Assembly (NCBI GenBank): GCA_016200125.1
Contig: JACQFK010000198.1
Span: forward strand, 1 to 14,720
From: Planctomycetota bacterium
GTDB taxonomy: Bacteria > Planctomycetota > MHYJ01 > JACPRB01
Length of the DNA: 14,720 nucleotides
Reading direction: 5' to 3'
Shown here: positions 6,391 through 14,227 of the stretch, piece by piece
Layout: each line of letters starts with the position of its first letter
Numbering within the stretch: the stretch's first letter is position 1
Translations under genes and position numbers: made by a program
Notes under the pieces: generated by a model
Database searches by the model: none
Told to the model about the DNA's origin: nothing
The model's input: the letters and a program-made list of their open reading frames with translations, nothing else

Positions 6391-7197
6391 TCACGACGCT
6401 CTCACGAAGCGGCGCTCCCGGCAGGCGAAGGTCGAACACTCACCGGCATACGTCCAGCAGTCCTCGTGGTGGGGCGTGGAGCAGCGGCGACAAACCACTA
6501 CAAAGCCCTCTCCGAGGGAGCCTCCGCAGATCTGGCACAGCCCGTTCGCCAGGGAAAGGGACGGCCGAGCGGCGTCCTCCACGACGAGTTCCGGTTCGAA
6601 TCCGGGAACGGACTGCAGCAGACGGTACGATCCCTTCAGCCATCGCCACAATTCTTCTTCATCCCGGGGGATTCCCCGAAGATGCAACAGGGACTCCTCG
6701 GGTCCGAACTTCCATTCGAAGGGAACGCGCCAATCCCGCAGCATCCGGCCGAGCTCAGGATCCGAGAAAGTCTCCTGGTAGAGCGATTCACTCCCCCGGA
6801 TGCGGAATGCGTCCGGATCGTCCTCCGCCAGCTGTGTCATGAACGTCGCCGTGGATACCTGGAAGGACCCCTTCACCCGCCCGTCCAGTCTGAATCGAAT
6901 CTCCGTCCGGTCCGAGATGAAATCCAGCCGACCGCGGCATCCCGAGCAGGTGAGCGAGAGGCCACCTTGAACGCCAGGCGAGAGATCGAGGTGCTTCTTC
7001 AGGAGCGCTTTGCAAAGCTCCTCAGGCGAGCCCTCGGGGCCGAAAAGGCTCCGGGACGAATTCGCCATCCCCGCCCAGGCGCGTCGGGCTCCGACGTGAC
7101 CCACTCGGAAGACGAGTCTGAAGACGCCGACAACAATGGCGACGAACGCCGCCACGATCCCGAGAGTAAGAAGTACTATGAATTCGCCGCCGGTCAT
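6391..7197 (-). CDS. Membrane-anchored prokaryotic RING-finger protein
   Basis: This 268-residue protein has one N-terminal membrane helix (about 5-30, FIVLLTLGIVAAFVAIVVGV) and no cleavable signal. A lone CSGC (84-87) starts a middle alpha+beta domain (about 80-195) with DPELGRMLRDW and a Trp-rich helix EEELWRWLKGSYRLLQ. The C-terminus holds a RING-like cross-brace: Cys221 and Cys224, Cys236 and Cys239, His243 or His244, Cys247, Cys254 and Cys259. The pattern C-x2-C...VVCRRCSTPHHEDCWTYAGECS is typical of prokaryotic RING family 1, known from bacteria including planctomycetes. Such proteins are proposed to act in membrane-linked protein assembly or ubiquitin-like reactions, but no E1/E2-like gene is visible here. 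The middle domain layout recalls DUF3137-type proteins, a weak inference. ATG 7197 is preceded by GGAGATCGAGG; longer in-frame sequence upstream is antisense-like and belongs to no family. Confidence 0.82.
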   Translation of the reverse strand: MTGGEFIVLLTLGIVAAFVAIVVGVFRLVFRVGHVGARRAWAGMANSSRSLFGPEGSPEELCKALLKKHLDLSPGVQGGLSLTCSGCRGRLDFISDRTEIRFRLDGRVKGSFQVSTATFMTQLAEDDPDAFRIRGSESLYQETFSDPELGRMLRDWRVPFEWKFGPEESLLHLRGIPRDEEELWRWLKGSYRLLQSVPGFEPELVVEDAARPSLSLANGLCQICGGSLGEGFVVVCRRCSTPHHEDCWTYAGECSTFACRERRFVRAS

Positions 7198-7268
7198 ACC
7201 TCGATCTCCATGCTCCTTGGACGATCGCTCCGGGATAACCGGGGTCGAAAACGGGGCTTGGAAAAACC

Positions 7269-8390
7269 CTAGGGAGCGCTGCCCGGTCCCCGACGCCGCT
7301 CCTCGGCGCTGCAGGAGACGAGCGGGGGAAGGGCCCCGCCCTGCTCCGCCGCCGAGCGCACGGTTTCGCGCAGGGCGGCGATGTCGAACCCGTGGGACTT
7401 GAGCCAGCCGGCATCGTAGTAGCTGTGGATGTAGCGCTCCCCCCGGTCGCTCAGGAGCGTCACGATCGACCCCTTCTCCCCCTTGGCCTGCATGCGCGCC
7501 GCCAGATGGAGCGCGGCGATGAAGTTCGTCCCCGTCGACCCGCCGACCCGGCGGCCGAGCTTCCCGTGCAGGTAGTGGATCGCGCCGAAGCTCAGCGCGT
7601 CGGGCACGCGAACCATCTCGTCGATCACCTCGGGCAGGAAGGAGGCCTCCACGCGAGGCCGGCCGATGCCCTCGATCAGCGAGCCGTGGTCGAGCCGCAG
7701 CGAGCGGTCGCCGGTCCGGTAGAAGTCGAAGAAGACCGAGTTCTCGGGATCCGCGCAGAGGAGCTTCGTGGGCTGGTGCTTGTAGCGGACGAAACGCCCC
7801 ACCGTGGCGGTCGTGCCGCCCGTCCCGGCGCTCGTCACGACCCAGGCGGGGATCGGATGCGGCTCGTGCCTCATCTGCTCGAAGATGGACTCGGCGATGT
7901 TGTTGTTCGCCCGCCAGTCGGTGGAGCGCTCGGAGAAGGTGAACTGGTCCATGTAGTGGCCGTTCAGCTGCCGGGCCAGCTCCTCCGAGGTCCCGTAGAT
8001 CTTGGTCGGATCGTCCACGAGATGGCACTTGCCGCCGTAGAACTCGATCGCCGCGATCTTCTCCGGGGAGGTCGACTCGGGCATCACGGCCACGAAGGGA
8101 AGCCCCAGGAGCCGCGCGAAGTAGGCCTCCGAGATCGCGGTCGATCCGCTGGACGCCTCGATGACGCTGCTCTTCTCATGGAGCCAGCCGTTGCAGAGGG
8201 CGTAGAGGAAGAGCGACCGCGCCAGCCGGTGCTTGAGGCTCCCCGTCGGATGACTCGATTCGTCCTTCAGGTAGAGGTGGATCGTCGGAAAGCCGGGAAG
8301 CTCGACCGGGATCAGGTGCGTGTCGGCCGAACGCTGGAAGTCGGCCTCGATCTTCCGCACGGCCTCCCGGACCCACTCGCTTCGGTTCAT
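7269..8390 (-). CDS. PLP-dependent cysteine synthase family protein, Cds1-like (probable L-cysteine desulfhydrase)
   Basis: This 373-residue cytosolic fold-type II PLP enzyme carries the Schiff-base lysine Lys53 in DESSHPTGSLKHR (43-55). Its substrate loop is EASSGSTAISEAYFARLLG (78-96), and the phosphate-binding loop is SAGTGGTTATVGRF (187-200). GGSTGTNF (283-290) closes the site. The SSGST version of the loop (rather than SSGNT) and the segment SEAYFARLLGLPFVAVMP resemble Cds1-type proteins, shown in Mycobacterium to release H2S, pyruvate and ammonia from cysteine. Cysteine synthase activity remains possible. The tail after about residue 345 is extra, hydrophilic and Arg-rich (SAEERRRGPG). 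The ATG at 8390 starts where family homology begins; its upstream bases lack a strong Shine-Dalgarno and contain the short palindrome GGTAG-CTACC. No cysE, cysK or Fe-S genes lie nearby. Confidence 0.88.
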   Translation of the reverse strand: MNRSEWVREAVRKIEADFQRSADTHLIPVELPGFPTIHLYLKDESSHPTGSLKHRLARSLFLYALCNGWLHEKSSVIEASSGSTAISEAYFARLLGLPFVAVMPESTSPEKIAAIEFYGGKCHLVDDPTKIYGTSEELARQLNGHYMDQFTFSERSTDWRANNNIAESIFEQMRHEPHPIPAWVVTSAGTGGTTATVGRFVRYKHQPTKLLCADPENSVFFDFYRTGDRSLRLDHGSLIEGIGRPRVEASFLPEVIDEMVRVPDALSFGAIHYLHGKLGRRVGGSTGTNFIAALHLAARMQAKGEKGSIVTLLSDRGERYIHSYYDAGWLKSHGFDIAALRETVRSAAEQGGALPPLVSCSAEERRRGPGSAP

Positions 8391-8416
8391 GAGGGGTAGC
8401 CTACCATCCCGCCGCT

Positions 8417-10117
8417 TCAACGCCGGAGGTAAAATGCGTCGTTCAGGGGGCGCAGCAGGCCCCTGCGGAGGCAGTCCCGCAGCAGCGCCGTGTCCGGGAA
8501 GCACCACACGAGCCGGACATCCTCCCGGTAGAGCGTCTCGGCCACCTCTTCGACCGTCTGCTCGCGGAGGCGGACCACGCGGCGAGAGTAGTCGGGACGG
8601 TACAGCAGGTACTCCATCCCCTCCCCGTTCGCGAAGACCCCGACGACTCCTCCGGGCGCCTCGATCCAGGGCATGAGCGCGTTCGCCCGGTTCCGCCAGT
8701 CCTGCCGCGAGAGATCCTTCAGCTGCCCCGGGTAGAAGTCTCCCGGCACCACGGTGCAGGCGAACTGGACGAGGGCCGCGGCTCCCGCCACCCAGGCCGC
8801 CCCGCGCGCCTCGACCGCCACCGCCGCCACGGCGATGGCCAGGAGCGCCGGGAAGAACAGGACGAACCTCATGGCCCATTCGTCGGGCAGCACGAGCAGA
8901 AACACGAAAACCATCGAGGCGGCGAAGGCGAGGCCCAGGGGCCGGAAGGGTCCCGGTTCACGAAGCTTGAGAAGGAGCGCGATTCCGCCGCACGCAAAGG
9001 CGACCCCGCCCCAGGCCGCGATGTACTTCATCACGCTCGTGTAGGGGGCGGCCCGGTCGTGGATCCGTTCGCCCACCAGGGAGGAGAGGTTGCCCGTAAG
9101 CGAGGAGATCCGGGGCCCCGCCTGCTGACCGATCTGGCCCCGCTTCGACACGTAGCCCCTGGAGCCCACCGGATGAATGGGATTGCCGTACATCACGGTA
9201 TTGCGGCCGTACCAGACGCCTCCGATCAGAATCGCCGCGGCGGCGACGCCCCAGGCGAGCCGCGGCGCGGCGCAGGCGGCCGGCGTCTCCTTCCGCCGCA
9301 GGAACCAGAGCAGCGCCACCCCGGGCAGCGCGAATCCGAACGTGGGCTTGACGCCGCAGCCGAGCCCTGCGAGGGCGAGCAGCAGCGGGAGCGGGACGCG
9401 GGCGGCCGCCAGCGCGAAGGCCGCCAGCAGGAGCGCCGCCACGGGGAGGTCGTTGAGACAGGAGACCGCCTGGAGGGAGACGCCCGGGGTCAGCACGTAG
9501 AGGACCGCGGCCCATCCGGCGGGCCGCGAAGTCAGGCCCGCATGCCGGGCGAGCGCATAGGTCGCGGCCGCCGCCAGGAGCAGGAACTCCAGGCCCGCCA
9601 GTTCGATCACGACGTCGTGGTGGAGGAACACCACCCACCAGAGCTCGATCAGTTCGAAGCCCGCGGGAAACGGCGTCCGCGGATCCAGTCCGGTCTCGCC
9701 GGTGATCCGTCCCGCCCGGGTCCACTCCGCCACTTTCGGCAGGTGATAGGAAATGGCATCCGGGATGTTGGGGGCGAGCATCCAGACCTGGACGACCAGC
9801 TTGAGGGTGATCGCCGCGCCGGCCAGGAGGAGTCCCTTGTCGAGATCCGCCCACGCGATCCTCGGGCGCGAAAGCCCGGACCCCTTCCAGCGCAGGAGCG
9901 CCAGGCCGAGCAGGCCCGCGATGCCCAGAGGGATCGGGCGGAGCTGCCCCAGAACTCCCGCGATCAGCACCCCGGCGGAGAGGAGCACGAGGTGGATCAC
10001 GAGGAAAAGGACCGTGTCGATCCCGGGCCGCCCGCTGCGGAGCTTCTCCAGAAGCGCCCAGGCGCCGCCCAGCGCCGCGGCGTTGCAGACGGCCATCAGG
10101 ACGAGGCCGACGATCAC
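8417..10117 (-). CDS. GT-C-type membrane glycosyltransferase (GT39/ArnT-like)
   Basis: This 566-residue protein has roughly 11 to 13 membrane segments and a soluble C-terminal part from about residue 455. Its first large outer loop carries PNIPDAISYHLPKVAEW (116-132), matching the conserved acidic loop of polyprenol-phosphate-sugar-dependent GT-C transferases; Asp120 is the likely catalytic or metal-contact residue. A second conserved stretch is NDLP (222-225), and WYGRNTVMYGNPIHPVG (302-318) is a common motif of this group. It probably moves a sugar from a lipid carrier to an envelope acceptor; donor and acceptor cannot be read from sequence. The start is a GTG at 10117 whose GTGA overlaps the stop of the small membrane protein by 4 bp, so the two should be translated together. 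It is followed after 26 bp by the Cds1-like gene. Confidence 0.82.
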   Translation of the reverse strand: MIVGLVLMAVCNAAALGGAWALLEKLRSGRPGIDTVLFLVIHLVLLSAGVLIAGVLGQLRPIPLGIAGLLGLALLRWKGSGLSRPRIAWADLDKGLLLAGAAITLKLVVQVWMLAPNIPDAISYHLPKVAEWTRAGRITGETGLDPRTPFPAGFELIELWWVVFLHHDVVIELAGLEFLLLAAAATYALARHAGLTSRPAGWAAVLYVLTPGVSLQAVSCLNDLPVAALLLAAFALAAARVPLPLLLALAGLGCGVKPTFGFALPGVALLWFLRRKETPAACAAPRLAWGVAAAAILIGGVWYGRNTVMYGNPIHPVGSRGYVSKRGQIGQQAGPRISSLTGNLSSLVGERIHDRAAPYTSVMKYIAAWGGVAFACGGIALLLKLREPGPFRPLGLAFAASMVFVFLLVLPDEWAMRFVLFFPALLAIAVAAVAVEARGAAWVAGAAALVQFACTVVPGDFYPGQLKDLSRQDWRNRANALMPWIEAPGGVVGVFANGEGMEYLLYRPDYSRRVVRLREQTVEEVAETLYREDVRLVWCFPDTALLRDCLRRGLLRPLNDAFYLRR

Positions 10118-10380
10118 AGAGTCGCTCTCAGAAACGCCGCGGCGGCGGGGATCTGGCCCCAGAGGTAGATCACGAGGAGCAGCGCCATCGCCCCGGACGT
10201 GATCCAGGGCCGGAGGCGCGACCGCTCCGAGAGCACGGCGACGATCCAGAAGGCCGCCAGGAGGGAAAGCCAGTCGGACCCTAGAAGGGAGACCGGCAGC
10301 GCGGCCGCGCGCCAGGCCAGGACCAGGACCGCCGCGGCGATCTCGGCGAAGGCGCGACGGGGGCGGGCGGGGGAATCCAT
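10114..10380 (-). CDS. Small integral membrane protein coupled to the GT-C gene
   Basis: This 88-residue protein has three predicted membrane segments (about 12-30, 37-51 and 60-75) joined by Arg-rich turns (RPRR at 6-9 and SERSRLRP at 51-58). I do not recognise a family. Its TGA overlaps the GTG of the glycosyltransferase by 4 bp, so it is probably an obligate co-product. It may be a helper subunit, or in effect the first helices of the transferase encoded separately. No Shine-Dalgarno precedes ATG 10380. A good promoter (10391-10420) ends only 10 bases before the ATG, implying leaderless translation. Confidence 0.68.
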   Translation of the reverse strand: MDSPARPRRAFAEIAAAVLVLAWRAAALPVSLLGSDWLSLLAAFWIVAVLSERSRLRPWITSGAMALLLVIYLWGQIPAAAAFLRATL

Positions 10381-10390
10381 CGGGTGGATG

Positions 10391-10420
10391 ATTCTACGCG
10401 GAGGGAGGAGCGCTTTTCAA
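10391..10420 (-). promoter_or_regulatory. Sigma-70-type promoter, probably giving a leaderless mRNA
   Basis: On the minus strand TTGAAA (10420-10415), an 18-bp spacer and TAGAAT (10396-10391) form a near-consensus promoter in an otherwise GC-rich gap. Only CATCCACCCG separates the -10 box from ATG 10380, so a start point 6-8 bases downstream leaves a leader of about 2-4 bases. The absence of a Shine-Dalgarno agrees with this. It would drive the small membrane protein, the GT-C gene and perhaps the genes beyond. Confidence 0.55.
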
Positions 10421-10440
10421 CAGCGCCGGGCGGCAGGAGC

Positions 10441-11688
10441 TCAGGCGAAGATTTCCTTCACGATCTCTCCGCCGAGCACCGTGGGGATCTCCTTGCGGTT
10501 GTGATGCACGTAGGTGAGCCTGTTCTGGTCCAGCCCCAGCGCGTGGAGGATCGTCGCGTTGAGGTCGTTCGGATGGACGGGACGCTCGGTCACCGCGTAG
10601 CCGACGGGATCGGTCGCGCCGATGACCTGTCCGCCCTTCACGCCCCCGCCGGCCAGCCACATCGAGTAGCCCGAGGGCGAATGGTCGCGGCCGGCCTGCG
10701 CGCCCGCGCCGCCCTGCGCCGCCGGCGTGCGTCCGAACTCGCCGCCCCAGACCACCAGCGTCTCGTCGAGCAGCCCGCGCTGCTTCAGGTCGGCCAGCAG
10801 CGCCGCGACGGGGCGGTCGGTGTGCCGCGCCTTGCGGCCGTGATTCTCGCCCAGCTTGCTGTGGGCGTCCCAGTTGCCCGCCCGCACCTGGATGAAGCGG
10901 ACCCCGCGCTCCACGAGGCGCCGCGCCATCAGGCAGTGGCGCGCGAAGTCGGCCCCCTCCTTCTCCTTGTGGTCGAGGCCGTAGCCCTTCTTCGTCGCCT
11001 CGCTCTCGCCCGAGAGGTCGAAGACCTCCGGCGCCGAGACCTGCATCCGGAAGGCCAGCTCGTAGGAGCGGATCCGAGCCTCGATCTCGGAGTCCCCGTC
11101 CTGGCGAGGGAGATGCAGGCGGTTGAGCTGACCCAGAAGCTCGAGCTGGTCGCGGCGGTCCTCGGTGAAGGTCCCTTCCGGCATCTTGAGGTCCTGCACG
11201 CCCTCGGGGCCGTCGCAGACCGTGCCCTGGTAGCGGGCCGGCAGGAATCCGGCGTGCCAGCCGTTCGGGCGCTGGCCGCCGTCGGAATTGAAGACGATGA
11301 AGGACGGCAGGTTTCGGTTCTCGCTGCCGAGCCCGTAGGTCACCCAGGCGCCGAGGCTCGGGCGGTCGCCGATCCCCGAGCCCGTCAGCGCGATGTACTC
11401 CGCGGGCGCGTGGATCGGGTTGTCGTGGCGCATCGAGCGGATGACGCAGAGGTCGTCGACGCGCTGCGCCGTCTCCGGGAAGAGGTCCGAGACCTCGATC
11501 CCGCTGGCGCCGCACTTCCGGAACGAGTAGGGCGAGCCCAGCAGGTTCTCCAGCGGCGCCCGCGCGATCCGCGGGATGCCCTGGGCGATCGACGGCGGCA
11601 CGTCCTTCCCGTGGAGCTCGCGCAGCAGCGACTTGGGGTCGAAGGTGTCCACCTGGCTCGGGCCGCCCCCCATGAAGAGGAAGATCAT
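10441..11688 (-). CDS. DUF1501 protein, apparently without its export signal
   Basis: This 415-residue protein of the DUF1501 family has an alkaline-phosphatase/sulfatase-like fold. Family hallmarks are [15 protein letters not shown] (5-19), [19 protein letters not shown] (85-103), [15 protein letters not shown] (107-121), [11 protein letters not shown] (312-322) with GRDHSP (333-338), and [16 protein letters not shown] (372-387). Members are usually encoded after a DUF1549/DUF1553 gene in planctomycetes and begin with a Tat-type signal of some tens of residues before the '[11 protein letters not shown]' strand. Here translation can only start at MIFLFM (11688), 4 bases after the upstream stop, or at ATG 11715, preceded directly by TGA; that adds only MSSSISSRT. 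So the signal is missing, although the enzyme core looks complete. An AGGA sits only two bases before ATG 11688, a poor ribosome site. Confidence 0.9.
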   Translation of the reverse strand: MIFLFMGGGPSQVDTFDPKSLLRELHGKDVPPSIAQGIPRIARAPLENLLGSPYSFRKCGASGIEVSDLFPETAQRVDDLCVIRSMRHDNPIHAPAEYIALTGSGIGDRPSLGAWVTYGLGSENRNLPSFIVFNSDGGQRPNGWHAGFLPARYQGTVCDGPEGVQDLKMPEGTFTEDRRDQLELLGQLNRLHLPRQDGDSEIEARIRSYELAFRMQVSAPEVFDLSGESEATKKGYGLDHKEKEGADFARHCLMARRLVERGVRFIQVRAGNWDAHSKLGENHGRKARHTDRPVAALLADLKQRGLLDETLVVWGGEFGRTPAAQGGAGAQAGRDHSPSGYSMWLAGGGVKGGQVIGATDPVGYAVTERPVHPNDLNATILHALGLDQNRLTYVHHNRKEIPTVLGGEIVKEIFA

Positions 11689-11692
11689 CGTC

Positions 11693-14149
11693 CTACTCGA
11701 GATAGACGAACTCATTCAGGTTCAGGAGCACCGAGCAGAACCCGGCCAGCCGGTCGACCGCCCCCTCGTCGGAGCGCTCCACGAAGGCCTCGCCCGCCTT
11801 GCGCTCGGCCTCGGTGGGCGGACGCCCCAGCGCGAGCTCGAAGGCGGCCGACAGGGCATCCGCCTCCGCGGCGGCGCGGGAGCCCAGCGCCTTTGAGCGC
11901 TTCACCATGAAGGGATTGTTCAGCAGGAGCAGGGGCTGGAGCGCGACCGTCGACACCTGGCGGCAGGCGCAGCTCTCGTTGGCCGTCGGCCCGTCGAACA
12001 TGGCGTGGAAGCGCGGGAAGCCGTCCCGCTTCTGCATGAGGTAGAGGCTGCGGCGGAGGGAGGCGTCGACCTGCTCCGTCGCGACCGGCGCCCCGCCGGA
12101 CTGCAGGTCGAGCTCGCCGGTCACCGCGAGCGCCGAGTCGCGGATCGCCTCCGCCTCGAGGCGCCGCGGACTCCAGCGCCAGAGGGCCTCGTTGTCGGGA
12201 TCGGCCGCCGCGTTCGACGCGTCGAACTGCGACGAGCGCCGGTAGGCTTCCGAGCCGACGATCAGCCGGTGGAGATGCTTGCTGCTCCAACCCTTCTCCA
12301 TGAGCTCGGCGGCCAGCCAGTCCAGGAGCTCGGGATGGGCGGGCGGTGCGCCCTTGACGCCGAAATCTCCGGGCGTCGAGACGAGCCCGCGGCCGAAGTG
12401 ATAGTGCCACACCCGGTTGACCCAGACGCGGGCGACGAGCGGATTGTCCCGCGAGGTCATCCAGTCGGCCAGCGCCAGACGCGGCCGGCGGCCCAGCCCG
12501 GCGGCCGGCGTCGGCCCGAGCACCTCGGGCCAGCCGGGCGTCAGCTTCCCGCCGCGGCGGTGGACCTCGCCCCGGATCCGCAGGTAGCCGGCCGCGCGGC
12601 GGAGCTCCTCCGGCTCGTAAGGCAGCGGGTAGAAGGCCTTCGAGGGAAGCACGTCGACGGACGAGGAGCTCGTCGCGGGAGAATAGAAGCCCCAGACCTC
12701 CGGCTCGTCCCCCAGCTTCTTCCGGATCTCCTCGAGCTTCTTCTTGGTCTCGACGTAGAGCTTCTTGTCCTCCTCCGGGATCGCGTTCTCGTAGCCCTCC
12801 GGGGTCATCTGGAACGCGAGATCTGCCTGGCGGAACAGCTCCCGCTGCTCGGGGCTGCGCTGCTCATCCGGGATCTCGAGCGACGCGAGCGTCTCGGGGG
12901 ACATCTTCTTCTTCAGCCGGTCGATGCTGCGCTGGCGGCCCCGCTCGAAAAGGATCTTCCGGAGCTGGACCAGGGCCTCGTACTCCGCGGGCTTCTTCGC
13001 GTTGAACTCGGTCCAGAGCGCCGGATCCTTGAGCGCGAGATTGTTGGGCTGACCTTTCACGAAAAAGGTCTGGAGCCGGTAGTAGTCCCGCTGGGTGAGA
13101 GGGTCGAACTTGTGGCTGTGGCACTGGGCGCAGTTCATCGTCAGCCCGAGGAAGGCGGCGGCCGTCGCGTTCACCACGTCGACGAGCATGTCGTTGCGCT
13201 GGAGCGCGTGGTCCTCCTCGTTGCTCGAGAGGCGCGCGGCGGCGAGGAAGCCGGTCGCGATCAGGTTCTCGTCCGAATAGGGCTCCATCTCGTCGCCCGC
13301 GATCTGCTCGCGGAGGAAACGGTCGAAGGGCTTGTCCCGGTTAAAGCTGTCGACCACGTAGTCCCGGTAGCGCCAGGCGTAGGGGCGCGGGTGGTTGGAC
13401 TCGTAGCCCTCGCTGTCGGCGTAGCGGGCCACGTCGAGCCAGTGCCGGCCCCAGCGCTCGCCGTAGCGGGGCGAGGCGAGGAGCCGCTCGACGAGCCGTT
13501 CGTAGGCGTCGGGCGCGGCGTCATCCACGAAAGCCTTGATCTCGTCGCGCGTGGGCGGGAGCCCCGTGAGGTCGAGCGAGAGCCGACGGATCAGGATCCG
13601 GCGCGGCGCCTCGGGGGCCGCCGTGAGGCCGCGCTTCCGGAGGCCGGCGGTGATGAAGGCGTCCACGGGATTCCGGGCCGCGGCGTCGGGCGGCTCCGGG
13701 CGGCGGACCCGCTTGAAGGCCCAATGGTCGGACTTGATCACCGAGGGCAGCAGCTCCTCGTCCCACGTGGCGCCCTGGTCGATCCAGGCCCGCAACAGGC
13801 CGATCTCCCGGGCCGTGAGCTTCTTTCCCGACGGCGGCATGATCTTGTCGGCGCCCAGGGCGCCCGTGACGGCCTTGATGAGCGAGCTGTCGCCGCTTCT
13901 TCCGGGCAGGACCAGGGGCCGCCCGTTGGTCTCGCCGAGGAGCTCGGGCCGGAAGTCGAGCCGGATCCCCGACTCCAGCTGGGTGCCGGCATGGCACTTG
14001 AAGCAGCGGGCCTTGAGGAGCGGATGGAGGTCGGCGCGGAAGTCGACGGCGGGGGCCTGCTCCTGGGAGACTCCGAAAGGCGAGGCGATCCCGACGGCCA
14101 GCGCCGCGGCGACCAGGGCCCTAATTCGAATTAGCAAGCTCGCCCTCAT
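11693..14149 (-). CDS. Cytochrome-like DUF1549/DUF1553 (PSCyt1-PSCyt2-PSD1) protein
   Basis: This 818-residue exported protein of the planctomycete cytochrome type has a signal sequence in residues 1-28. PSCyt1 follows with the haem motif CFKCH (49-53) and the likely distal methionine in IMPP (Met104). DUF1549 spans about 160-365, with [17 protein letters not shown] (188-204), [21 protein letters not shown] (228-248) and a second CxxCH, CAQCH (340-344). A charged coiled linker (about 385-480) leads to DUF1553 (about 545-815), including [20 protein letters not shown] (569-588) and a C-terminus ending [10 protein letters not shown], the normal family end. The family is widely paired with DUF1501 and is thought to act in periplasmic redox or polysaccharide-related processes, without a proven reaction. 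ATG 14149 has AAAGAGG seven bases upstream (14157-14163). The DUF1501 gene begins 4 bp after its stop. Confidence 0.93.
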   Translation of the reverse strand: MRASLLIRIRALVAAALAVGIASPFGVSQEQAPAVDFRADLHPLLKARCFKCHAGTQLESGIRLDFRPELLGETNGRPLVLPGRSGDSSLIKAVTGALGADKIMPPSGKKLTAREIGLLRAWIDQGATWDEELLPSVIKSDHWAFKRVRRPEPPDAAARNPVDAFITAGLRKRGLTAAPEAPRRILIRRLSLDLTGLPPTRDEIKAFVDDAAPDAYERLVERLLASPRYGERWGRHWLDVARYADSEGYESNHPRPYAWRYRDYVVDSFNRDKPFDRFLREQIAGDEMEPYSDENLIATGFLAAARLSSNEEDHALQRNDMLVDVVNATAAAFLGLTMNCAQCHSHKFDPLTQRDYYRLQTFFVKGQPNNLALKDPALWTEFNAKKPAEYEALVQLRKILFERGRQRSIDRLKKKMSPETLASLEIPDEQRSPEQRELFRQADLAFQMTPEGYENAIPEEDKKLYVETKKKLEEIRKKLGDEPEVWGFYSPATSSSSVDVLPSKAFYPLPYEPEELRRAAGYLRIRGEVHRRGGKLTPGWPEVLGPTPAAGLGRRPRLALADWMTSRDNPLVARVWVNRVWHYHFGRGLVSTPGDFGVKGAPPAHPELLDWLAAELMEKGWSSKHLHRLIVGSEAYRRSSQFDASNAAADPDNEALWRWSPRRLEAEAIRDSALAVTGELDLQSGGAPVATEQVDASLRRSLYLMQKRDGFPRFHAMFDGPTANESCACRQVSTVALQPLLLLNNPFMVKRSKALGSRAAAEADALSAAFELALGRPPTEAERKAGEAFVERSDEGAVDRLAGFCSVLLNLNEFVYLE
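14121..14134. repeat. Perfect 14-bp AT-rich palindrome inside the DUF1549 gene start
   Basis: CTAATTCGAATTAG is its own reverse complement and spans codons 6-10 of the DUF1549/DUF1553 gene (Leu-Ile-Arg-Ile-Arg). The codons CTA, ATT, CGA and ATT are unusual for this GC-rich genome. Confidence 0.6.
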
Positions 14150-14156
14150 CCTTCCG

Positions 14157-14163
14157 CCTCTTT
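14157..14163 (-). promoter_or_regulatory. Ribosome-binding site of the DUF1549/DUF1553 gene
   Basis: AAAGAGG on the minus strand ends seven bases before ATG 14149 and supports that start. The 78-bp gap upstream (14150-14227) also holds TGTAAT as a possible -10, without a matching -35. Confidence 0.5.
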
Positions 14164-14227
14164 CCCTATTACATCTCCGCAGGGAGAAAGGTTGAGTTAC
14201 AGGAAATCGGAGAAATTCCGGGGAGGG

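Noticed and set aside
7255..7275. Possible terminator at the Cds1-like stop (CCCTAGGG followed by TTTTT on the minus strand)
   Set aside because: The palindrome has no loop and its short stem cannot form a stable hairpin. The T-run alone is not enough to call a terminator.
7198..8028. N-terminal extension of the RING protein in frame to 8028
   Set aside because: It would overlap most of the Cds1-like gene in another frame. The added sequence is Arg/Pro-rich, while the ATG at 7197 has a ribosome site and begins directly before the membrane helix.
10409..10427. Small inverted repeat AGCGC...GCGC after the DUF1501 gene
   Set aside because: Only four base pairs match, there is no U-run, and it overlaps the better supported -35 box.
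9059..11910. Long plus-strand frames across the GT-C and DUF1501 genes (9059-10168 and 10384-11910)
   Set aside because: Both are antisense shadows with low-complexity Arg/Glu/Pro-rich products, no ribosome site and no recognisable domains.
12005..14134. 709-codon open frame on the plus strand
   Set aside because: It is antisense to the well-supported DUF1549/DUF1553 gene, has a biased Arg/Gly/Leu/Val composition typical of GC-rich shadow frames, and shows no family motif.
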